From contig JADHXT010000066.1 of assembly GCA_016782825.1 (NCBI GenBank), forward strand, positions 1 to 12,495: a DNA stretch of 12,495 nucleotides, written 5' to 3'. The notes under the pieces are model-generated. The model had not been told where the DNA came from. It searched no databases and was given only the letters and a program-made list of their open reading frames with translations. The translations under genes were made by a program, and so were the position numbers. How positions within the stretch are numbered: position 1 is the first letter of the stretch; each line of letters opens with the position of its first letter. Of the stretch, positions 6,608 through 12,495 are shown piece by piece. This DNA is from Candidatus Brocadiia bacterium (GTDB lineage Bacteria; Planctomycetota; PUPC01; DSUN01).

Positions 6608-8325
6608 TGGCGGGGCGCATGCGTTCATGGCGTGAGGTCGTGGCCAGTGTTGCCGTATTCGTCGGGGTAGCCTTGACGGGCAACGGCTTGGCTCTCCACC
6701 TTCTGGGCGGCTTGCGCAAGAGCACGACCACGGCCCTCATGGGAGCCGGGCTGCTGTGTGTGGCCCTGGGGCTGGTGGCCATGCGGCGCCGCGTGGCGCG
6801 CGCGTGTGGGAGCCCGACGTTTGCCCTCACGTTGATCGTGGGCTCCGCGGCGGTGCTGGGGGCGGCGGCGTTCGGCTTGCTGAGCTATGTGAATGCCCGC
6901 CACTTCTCGCGAGTGCACGTGGCGGATCGCGGCCGCGGCCGTCTGGACACCCGAACGGTCAAGATGCTGCGGGCGCTGGAGCGGCCCCTGCTCATCGTGA
7001 GCACGATGGTGCCCTTGCGCTCCCCGCTCGAGGCGTTGCAGAACCGCGTTCGCGGGCGGGCCAACGTCCTCCTGGCGGAGTATGCCAAGCAGTCGTCGCG
7101 GGTGAGCTTCCTGGCGTTCGACGCTGCCAGCGACCCGGCGGCCCGTGCGCGGCTGCGACGCGAGCTCCGGCTCAAGGGTGAGGTGCTGCGCGACGCGGTG
7201 ATCTTCCGCTATGGCGACGACCAGAAGGTGGCCGAGTTTGGCCAACTGCTCGAGGCCCCCGAGAAGAAAGGAGCCATGCCGCGGTTCCGCGGCGAGGCGG
7301 TCTTCACAGGGGCTCTCCTCGCACTGGTGGAAGGCAAGAGGACGCACGTGTGCTTCGTGAGGGGACACGGGGAGAAGCTCGTCGACGACTTCGACGAGAG
7401 CGGCCCCGGGCTGTCGGCCATCGCCTCGCTCTTGCTCGCCGACAACTGCGAGGTGAGCGTGATCGAGCTGCCGCAAATCCCCGACTCGTGCGATGTGCTC
7501 GTGATCCCCGGGCCGAAGACACTGCTGCCACTCCACGAGGTGCAGGCGGTGCGACAGTACGCGCGCAAGCCAGGCAAGGGACTGATCGTGCTGCTCGATC
7601 CCGTGCCGCCCTACGACCGGCGGGGAAGCGGACTCGAGGACGTGCTCGGCGAACTGGGCATCGTGGCGGAAACGCAACACACCATCATCAACGTGGTGCG
7701 GACCCTCGCCGGCAAGCGCGTGGTGGGCACCATCACGACGAGCAACTTCCCCGCACAGCCCGGCGGCACCGACCTGCCGCCCCAGTGGCACCCGATTACG
7801 AAGGACCTGAGGCAGTACCGCACCGTCTTCGACGTGGCCTGCCCCGTCTACGTCCGCAAGGACTTCCGGGCGGGCCCGTCCATGGCGGGGGGCCGCGCAG
7901 CATCGCCGAACTTCGAGCTCATCCGCACGGCGGGCGGGGCCTTCAGCCGGCGCGGCGTGGACCCGCGGGCCATCGGCGACATCAAGCCCGTGCGGGGAGC
8001 CGAGCGCCTGGGACCCTTCGGGCTGGCCGTGGCCCGCGGCGCCTCAGCGGGAGCACGAGTGGTGGCGGTGGGCGATTCGGACTTCGTCGGTAACGCGTCC
8101 ATCCGCGCCGGCACGTCGGGCAACGGCATCCTGTTCCGCAACGCCGTGGCGTGGGCCGCGGGCCGCGAATACAAGGTGGGTATCCCGGCCGAGCCGTTTG
8201 CGGAAACCCCGCGCCTGGATCTGCGCGCCGAGGACGGGGCGTTGGCTTTCTGGGCCACCGTGGTCGCTCCTCCATTCCACGTCATGCTCATCGGTTTCCT
8301 CATCGGGTGGCTCCGCCGCCGCTGA
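6607..8325 (+). CDS. GldG-like ABC auxiliary protein (ABC_transp_aux family)
   Basis: A 572-residue membrane-anchored protein of the family that accompanies GldA/GldF-type transporters. Three hydrophobic spans lie near residues 11-33, 42-59 and 72-93. A large extracytoplasmic domain follows. It begins with LDTRTVKMLRALERPLLIVS and contains FVRGHGE (GHGE at 253-256), a motif typical of these proteins, then SGPGLSAIASLLLADNCEVSVIELP, VLVIPGPKTLLPLHEVQAVRQY and KGLIVLLDP, which resemble a Rossmann-like GATase/DUF4350 fold. One more helix lies at the C-terminus (about 548-569), ending RRR. ATG 6607 overlaps the permease stop by one base; GGAAGGGGG at 6591-6599 is seven bases upstream. The usual GldG has fewer N-terminal spans, so the first two may come from a fused permease-like segment. 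Role in the complex is not established for non-gliding bacteria. Confidence 0.85.
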   Translation: MAGRMRSWREVVASVAVFVGVALTGNGLALHLLGGLRKSTTTALMGAGLLCVALGLVAMRRRVARACGSPTFALTLIVGSAAVLGAAAFGLLSYVNARHFSRVHVADRGRGRLDTRTVKMLRALERPLLIVSTMVPLRSPLEALQNRVRGRANVLLAEYAKQSSRVSFLAFDAASDPAARARLRRELRLKGEVLRDAVIFRYGDDQKVAEFGQLLEAPEKKGAMPRFRGEAVFTGALLALVEGKRTHVCFVRGHGEKLVDDFDESGPGLSAIASLLLADNCEVSVIELPQIPDSCDVLVIPGPKTLLPLHEVQAVRQYARKPGKGLIVLLDPVPPYDRRGSGLEDVLGELGIVAETQHTIINVVRTLAGKRVVGTITTSNFPAQPGGTDLPPQWHPITKDLRQYRTVFDVACPVYVRKDFRAGPSMAGGRAASPNFELIRTAGGAFSRRGVDPRAIGDIKPVRGAERLGPFGLAVARGASAGARVVAVGDSDFVGNASIRAGTSGNGILFRNAVAWAAGREYKVGIPAEPFAETPRLDLRAEDGALAFWATVVAPPFHVMLIGFLIGWLRRR

Positions 8326-8345
8326 GGCTTCGGAGGCGAGTGCGC

Positions 8346-8978
8346 ATGGGCCTCAGGAAGATGGTCTTGTTGCTGGGCGTCGGCCTCGTGGCCGTCGTGG
8401 GCCTCGGCCTCTACGTGGCGCTCGTGGAGTTCCGCGGCGATACCACTTCCGACCGTGTGATCCTGCACGGGCTTGTGTTCCCCTACGATCCGCTGGACGG
8501 CCGCCCCTTCCTGGACGCCGTGACCCGTGTCGAGTCAACCGGGCCACGCGGCAGCACGGTGCTGGTGCGCGCGGAGGGCGGGTGGCGCCTTCGCAAGCCG
8601 ATGGACGCGCGCGCCGATCCCGAGGCAGTGCAGAAGGTGCTCAGCCTGGTCCGCAACCTGCGAGCCGTGGCCGTGTTGAGGCAAGGCGATGCCGCCGCCT
8701 ACGGCTTACAGCAGCCGCGGCTGAAGGTGCAGGTGTGGATCGCCGGCCAACGGCGTGGCTTCGTGGCTGGCAAGGTGGTGAAGGGGCAAAGCGCGGCGGA
8801 GGAGGAAACGTACATCCAGGTGGACGGCGAAGCCAGCGTCCTGTTGGTGGACAACACGCTATGCGCCCTGTTGGAGCGTGGGAGCGAGAGCCTGCGCGAC
8901 CGACGCGTCTTCGACCCGGCCGCTGGCGAGGCGACGTCGGACGGGCGGTGTCCCCGCGTGGAGGATCGCACCCGGTGA
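8346..8978 (+). CDS. DUF4340 protein, short, membrane-anchored
   Basis: A 210-residue protein with one N-terminal hydrophobic segment (about residues 5-27, MVLLLGVGLVAVVGLGLYVAL), either a signal anchor or an uncleaved signal, so the rest probably faces the periplasm. The core matches the DUF4340 pattern: GGWRLRKPMDARADPEAVQKVL followed by RNLRAVAVLRQGDAAAYGLQQPRLKVQV, where W, the AD, and the YGLxxP motif are the family landmarks. DUF4340 genes usually follow GldG-like genes, as here. At 210 residues it is shorter than many family members, with only one clear DUF4340 unit; the C-terminus is polar and looks unstructured. GGAGG at 8332-8336 lies nine bases before the ATG. The stop overlaps the next start (GTGA at 8975-8978). 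Biochemical role unknown. Confidence 0.8.
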   Translation: MGLRKMVLLLGVGLVAVVGLGLYVALVEFRGDTTSDRVILHGLVFPYDPLDGRPFLDAVTRVESTGPRGSTVLVRAEGGWRLRKPMDARADPEAVQKVLSLVRNLRAVAVLRQGDAAAYGLQQPRLKVQVWIAGQRRGFVAGKVVKGQSAAEEETYIQVDGEASVLLVDNTLCALLERGSESLRDRRVFDPAAGEATSDGRCPRVEDRTR

Positions 8979-10006
8979 AGGCATTGGTGTTGACGGAATA
9001 CAACCGCTTCGAGCTTCAGGACGTGCCGCGTCCCGAGGCGGGGCCAGGCGACGTGCGGGTCGCGGTGGAGGTGTGTGGCATCTGCGGCAGCGACGTGCAC
9101 GGGATGGACGGCAGCACGGGGCGCCGCCAGCCGCCCGTGGTCATGGGCCACGAGGCGGCCGGTGTGGTGGCCGAGGTGGGCGACGGCGTGACGGACCGCG
9201 CCATCGGCGACCGCGTGACCTTCGACTCCACCGTCTACTGCGGCACCTGCGGCTACTGCCGCGCGGGGCAGGTGAACCTGTGCGACGCCCGCCGCGTGCT
9301 GGGCGTGTCGTGCGACGAGTATCGCAGCGACGGCGCCTTTGCCGAATACGTGGCGGTGCCGCAGCGCATCGTGCATCGGCTGCCCGACGCGGTGACCTTC
9401 GAGCAGGCGGCCATGGTGGAGCCGTTGTCGGTGGCGCTCCACGCCGTGCGCCGGGGTGCCCTCCAGCCCGACGACACGGCCGTGGTGGTCGGCGCGGGCA
9501 TGATCGGCCTGCTCATCGTGCAGGCTCTGCGGGCGGAGGGCTGCGCGCGAGTCATCGCGGTGGATATCGAGCCTCGGCGACTCGAACTCGCCAGCCGGCT
9601 TGGGGCCGACACGGTGCTACAGGCCGGCGAGATGGACGTGGCCGCCGAGGTGATGGCGCTCACCGACGGCCGCGGGGCCGACGTGGCCATCGAGGCCGTG
9701 GGCATCCCGGCCACCGTGGAGGCCAGCGTGTACGCGCTGCGCAAGGGCGGCCGGCTGGTGCTCGTGGGCAACGTGACTCCGCGTGTGGCACTACCGCTTC
9801 AGGCCGTCGTCACGCGGGAACTCACGCTCAGCGGCTCCTGTGCGTCGAGCGGCGAGTACCCAGCATGCCTGGACCTGCTGGCGGCAGGTGCGATCGAGGT
9901 GCAGCCGCTCATCAGCGCCGTGGCGCCGCTCGCCGAGGGGGCGGAGTGGTTCGCCCGTCTGCATCGGGCGGACGAGGGGCTGATGAAGGTGCTCTTGCGT
10001 CCGTGA
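8975..10006 (+). CDS. Zinc-dependent alcohol/polyol dehydrogenase, medium-chain (MDR) family
   Basis: A 343-residue medium-chain dehydrogenase that would oxidise a secondary alcohol, such as a polyol, sugar alcohol or threonine-type substrate, with NAD(P). Catalytic zinc ligands are C37 (in CGICGSDVHG), H59 and E60 (in MGHEAAGVV); E149 in VEPLSVALHA is the conserved downstream acidic residue. The structural zinc is held by C89, C92, C95 and C103. The Rossmann motif GAGMIG lies at 173-178, and D197 at the end of the second strand favours NAD over NADP. The pattern fits the sorbitol/threonine dehydrogenase branch; the exact substrate cannot be told. The GTG start overlaps the DUF4340 stop by four bases, with GGAGG at 8960-8964 ten bases upstream. 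Much longer in-frame starts exist upstream but would overlap two genes and are rejected. Coupling to an ABC module is odd and unexplained. Confidence 0.92.
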   Translation: MKALVLTEYNRFELQDVPRPEAGPGDVRVAVEVCGICGSDVHGMDGSTGRRQPPVVMGHEAAGVVAEVGDGVTDRAIGDRVTFDSTVYCGTCGYCRAGQVNLCDARRVLGVSCDEYRSDGAFAEYVAVPQRIVHRLPDAVTFEQAAMVEPLSVALHAVRRGALQPDDTAVVVGAGMIGLLIVQALRAEGCARVIAVDIEPRRLELASRLGADTVLQAGEMDVAAEVMALTDGRGADVAIEAVGIPATVEASVYALRKGGRLVLVGNVTPRVALPLQAVVTRELTLSGSCASSGEYPACLDLLAAGAIEVQPLISAVAPLAEGAEWFARLHRADEGLMKVLLRP

Positions 10007-10025
10007 CGTTTGTGTGGCGACGGGC

Positions 10026-10055
10026 TTGCTTCGGAGGGGTGGCTTGTCCTAGAAT
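10026..10055 (+). promoter_or_regulatory. Candidate promoter for the Tat-exported oxidoreductase and HEAT protein
   Basis: TTGCTT at 10026-10031 and TAGAAT at 10050-10055 are separated by 18 bases. The -10 matches five of six positions, the -35 three of six. Initiation near 10062 would leave about 40 bases before the GTG at 10103. It would also exclude an in-frame ATG at 10010, supporting the GTG start. This 96-base gap is the first place after groES where a new transcript plausibly begins. Confidence 0.4.
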
Positions 10056-10102
10056 GTGCTCTCAGCGTTGGGTCTCGCTCTCCGTCCTCGCTGGAGCCTG
10101 AG

Positions 10103-11395
10103 GTGAGCCACCGGGCCTGCATCACACGTCGTCGCCTGCTGGGCATGGCTGCGATGGCTCCCTACGTCGTGCACTCGTCGGTGCGCGGTGCCGAGGGAAC
10201 CGCGCCGCCGAGCGACCGCGTGGTGTTCGGCTCGATCGGCATCGGTGGGAGAGGGCGCATCGACACGCGTATCTTCACCGCATTCGCCGAGTCCCACATG
10301 GCCGCCGTGTGCGACGTGGATGCGGGGCGCCTGGGCCGCGCCAAGGCCTCGGTGGATGCCTACTATGCTGCCCATCGCCGCGGCGCCGGCGGCTGTGCCG
10401 CCTACGGCGATTTCCGCCGCGTCCTCGAGCGCAAGGACATCGATGCCGTGGCCATCGCCACGCCCGACCACTGGCACGCAGTGCTTTCCATCTGGGCGGC
10501 GCAGGCTGGCAAGGACGTCTATTGCGAGAAGCCGATCTCCGTGACCATCGGCGAAGGCCGCAAGGTGGCCGACACCATGCGCCGCCTCGGCCGCGTGTAC
10601 CAGAGCGGCACGCAGCGACGGAGCCGCGCCCACTGGCGCTTCGCGTGCGAACTGATCCGCAACGGTCGCATCGGCAAGCTTCGGCGCATCGTCGAACTGC
10701 TCGGCCGCGGGCCGACGTGTGGCCCGCAGCCGTATCCTCCGGTGCCCAAAGGCTTCGACTACGATATGTGGCTTGGCCCCGCGCCGTGGGCACCCTACAC
10801 GCCGGCCCGGTGCCGCGGCTCGTTCCGCTGGCTGCTCGACTACTCGGGCGGCAAGATCACCGATCAGGGCGCGCACTTCCTCGACATCGCGCAATGGGCC
10901 AACGACTCCGAGCACACCGGCCCCGTGGTCATCGAGGGCCGCGGCACCTTCCCCACCGAAGGGCTCTACGACACGCCCATCACCTACGATGTGACGTGCA
11001 CGTATGCCAACGGCGTGAAGCTCGAGGTGCGCGACCCCTTGTACCGCGGCGACTGGGCCGTACGCTTCGAGGGCACCGAAGGCTGGCTGCTGGCCACGCG
11101 CAACGATCTGCTTGCCTCGCGCCCCGAACTCAAGGAGCCCCTGGGCGGCGGCTCCATCCGCCTGGCGCGGAGCGACCACCATCAGCAGAACTTCCTCGAC
11201 GCCGCGCGCACAGGCTCGCGGCAGATCGCTCCGCCCGAGGTCGCGCACCGTTCCGCCACCGTGTGCCACCTCTGCGTGCTTTGCTTGCGTCTCGGGCGCA
11301 AGCTCCAATGGGACCCCTCCAGCGAACGCTTCGTCGGCGACGCCGCGGCCAACCGCATGCTCGACCGTCCGAAGCGGGAGCCATGGACCCTCTGA
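10103..11395 (+). CDS. Tat-exported Gfo/Idh/MocA-family oxidoreductase
   Basis: A 430-residue oxidoreductase with a twin-arginine export signal: ITRRRLLGMAAMAP at residues 7-20 followed by a weak hydrophobic stretch, so it should fold with its cofactor in the cytoplasm and be moved to the periplasm. GTG 10103 is chosen because it puts the arginine motif (9-11) near the N-terminus and has GGAG at 10093-10096 six bases upstream; an earlier in-frame ATG at 10010 would give an unnatural 31-residue extension. The Rossmann motif GIGGRG is at 46-51, TPDHWH at 120-125, EKP at 142-144, and DQGAHFLDIAQW with H258 in the substrate domain. This exported subfamily is strongly expanded in Planctomycetota and is thought to act on sugars or glycans; the substrate is unknown. 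The cleavage site is not clear. It lies 33 bases before the HEAT-repeat gene. Confidence 0.92.
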   Translation: MSHRACITRRRLLGMAAMAPYVVHSSVRGAEGTAPPSDRVVFGSIGIGGRGRIDTRIFTAFAESHMAAVCDVDAGRLGRAKASVDAYYAAHRRGAGGCAAYGDFRRVLERKDIDAVAIATPDHWHAVLSIWAAQAGKDVYCEKPISVTIGEGRKVADTMRRLGRVYQSGTQRRSRAHWRFACELIRNGRIGKLRRIVELLGRGPTCGPQPYPPVPKGFDYDMWLGPAPWAPYTPARCRGSFRWLLDYSGGKITDQGAHFLDIAQWANDSEHTGPVVIEGRGTFPTEGLYDTPITYDVTCTYANGVKLEVRDPLYRGDWAVRFEGTEGWLLATRNDLLASRPELKEPLGGGSIRLARSDHHQQNFLDAARTGSRQIAPPEVAHRSATVCHLCVLCLRLGRKLQWDPSSERFVGDAAANRMLDRPKREPWTL

Positions 11396-11428
11396 CCTAA
11401 CGGAACCTGGACTGGGAAGGAATCGATC

Positions 11429-12495
11429 GTGAAGATGTCCCTTCGAGCGTGCACGTCTCCTCGCATCATCGCCGTGGCTGGGAGCCTGCTGCTGTGCGTC
11501 TCGCTGGCCCACGCCAAGCTCGACGAGGCCGCGCTCGCCAAGCTCATCCCCCAGATCACCACCTACAAGGCAGGCCAGAGCCGCAAGTCACTGATCGAGG
11601 CACAGAAGATCGTGGCCGATGCGGCGAAGGAACCCAAGGACGCGGCCACGGCGGCGCGCGTGCTGGCCGCCGTGCTGGGGTCGCCAAAAGCCACCCGCGA
11701 GGCGAAGGACTTCGTATGCCGCCAGCTCTGGGTCATCGGCACGGCTGAGCAGGTGCCGGTCCTCGCCGCGATGCTGGCCGACGAGAAGCTGGCCCACATG
11801 GCCCGCTATGCGATGGAGCGGATGGCCTGTCCCGCTGTGGACGACGCGCTGCGTCAGGCGCTGCCCAAGCTGAAAGGCGACCTGCTGATCGGCGTGGTGA
11901 GCAGCATCGGCGAGCGGCGCGACGCCAAGGCCGCGGCGGCATTGGCCAAGCTCCTGGGCGGGAAGGACGAGGCCGTGGCCGTGGCGGCTGGCTCGGCGCT
12001 GGGCAAGATTGGCGGCGCGGAGTCCGCGGCGGCCATCGGTGGCGCCCGTGCCAAGGCGAGCGGGCGGCTGAAGGACGTGCTCACCGAGTCGTGGCTTCTC
12101 GCGGCCGAGGGATTGCTGGCGTCGGGCAAGAAGGCCGAGGCCACGAAGGTCTACGACGCGCTCTCGGCACCATCTGAGCCGCGACACGTGCGCGTGGCGG
12201 CACTCGGCGGACGGCTCAAGACGATGGTGCCGGCGGACGCGGCCAAGCTGCTCATCGGGCTGGTGCAGGGCGACGACGCCAAGATGCGGGTGGTCGCCGT
12301 GCGGCGGCTCACGGGCGTGCCGGGCAAGGAGGTGACCGCCACGGTGGCCGCGCTGTTGGCGAAGGCTGACCCGACGCTCCAGAGCCTGCTCATCGGCGTG
12401 CTGGCCGCGCGCGGGGATTCCGCGGCGGCGCAGGCCGTCGCCGCGCTGGCTCGTGGGAGCAAGGACGCGGCCGTGCGGGTGGCGGCAGCGCAGGC
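11429..12495 (+). CDS. Secreted HEAT-repeat protein, 3' end beyond the window
   Basis: The frame runs open from GTG 11429 to the right edge (355 complete codons plus two bases), so the gene is incomplete. GGAAGGA ending at 11421 lies seven bases before the GTG; an ATG two codons later (11435) would be 13 bases away. Residues 1-29 are a clear Sec signal peptide: a basic start, the hydrophobic core IIAVAGSLLLCVSLA, then AHA before a predicted cut after residue 29. The mature part is built of Ala/Leu-rich helical pairs: AEQVPVLAAMLADEKLAHMARYAME, DAKAAAALAKLLGGKDEAVAVAAGSALGKIGG, and later units with VRVAAL and AVRVAAAQA. These are HEAT/armadillo-type repeats that act as binding scaffolds. From memory, planctomycete proteins of this type often continue into a DUF1080 (sugar-hydrolase-like) domain; whether this one does lies outside the window. 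Probably cotranscribed with the oxidoreductase upstream. Confidence 0.88.
   Translation, partial: MKMSLRACTSPRIIAVAGSLLLCVSLAHAKLDEAALAKLIPQITTYKAGQSRKSLIEAQKIVADAAKEPKDAATAARVLAAVLGSPKATREAKDFVCRQLWVIGTAEQVPVLAAMLADEKLAHMARYAMERMACPAVDDALRQALPKLKGDLLIGVVSSIGERRDAKAAAALAKLLGGKDEAVAVAAGSALGKIGGAESAAAIGGARAKASGRLKDVLTESWLLAAEGLLASGKKAEATKVYDALSAPSEPRHVRVAALGGRLKTMVPADAAKLLIGLVQGDDAKMRVVAVRRLTGVPGKEVTATVAALLAKADPTLQSLLIGVLAARGDSAAAQAVAALARGSKDAAVRVAAAQ

Noticed and set aside
6625..7791. A 388-codon minus-strand frame opposite the GldG-like gene
   Set aside because: His/Arg/Gln-rich, no domain, wholly antisense to a gene with clear family motifs.
8198..8974. A long N-terminal extension of the zinc dehydrogenase frame
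   Set aside because: It overlaps the GldG-like and DUF4340 genes, reads as Arg/Gly-rich noise, and the GTG at 8975 with GGAGG upstream gives the normal MDR N-terminus.
10010..10102. An earlier ATG start for the Tat-exported oxidoreductase
   Set aside because: It would put 31 unrelated residues before the twin-arginine motif; the GTG at 10103 has a ribosome-binding site and a normal signal peptide.
10049..11512. A 487-codon open frame on the minus strand opposite the Tat-exported oxidoreductase
   Set aside because: Low-complexity Ala/Gly/His/Arg composition and full overlap with a well-supported gene; a codon-bias artefact.

Overview
The window is GC-rich bacterial chromosomal DNA with every recognisable gene on the + strand, closely packed, with Shine-Dalgarno motifs and frequent GTG starts. 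A Tat-exported Gfo/Idh/MocA oxidoreductase, a secreted HEAT-repeat protein, a Gld-like ABC module with a DUF4340 protein, and a CGCAAAG-type intergenic repeat point to Planctomycetota or a close relative (PVC group or a neighbouring uncultured phylum). This placement is inferred from gene content; no rRNA or other phylogenetic marker beyond GroEL is present.

Layout. (1) 1-1822: the 3' part of an EamA-type drug/metabolite transporter, then a cytoplasmic Gfo/Idh/MocA oxidoreductase that probably has its own promoter inside the end of the transporter gene. (2) 1823-2271: the only long gap. It holds a pyrimidine-rich repeat element bounded by a 14-bp direct repeat, a 13-bp hairpin, a second dyad, and a candidate promoter for groES. 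(3) 2272-4305: groES and groEL. (4) 4322-8978: an unrecognised six-span membrane protein, an ABC ATPase, an ABC-2 permease, a GldG-like auxiliary protein and a short DUF4340 protein, with overlapping or nearly touching ends. Together they look like one Gld-type export complex with an uncharacterised cargo. (5) 8975-10006: a zinc-dependent alcohol/polyol dehydrogenase, coupled to the DUF4340 gene by a GTGA overlap. (6) 10103-12495: a Tat-exported Gfo/Idh/MocA protein, then a Sec-secreted HEAT-repeat protein that runs off the right edge. This last gene is open to the window end and easily missed.

From groES to the zinc dehydrogenase the longest gap is about 108 bases and no terminator is visible, so chaperonin, export module and dehydrogenase may share a transcript. 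The oxidoreductases, dehydrogenase and transporter fit sugar or polyol metabolism, and the last two genes are of a kind often found in planctomycete polysaccharide or carbohydrate loci. I see no CRISPR array, transposase, integrase, tRNA or rRNA. The parts least explained by known families are the six-span protein, the groESL-to-Gld gene arrangement, and the structured repeat before groES.
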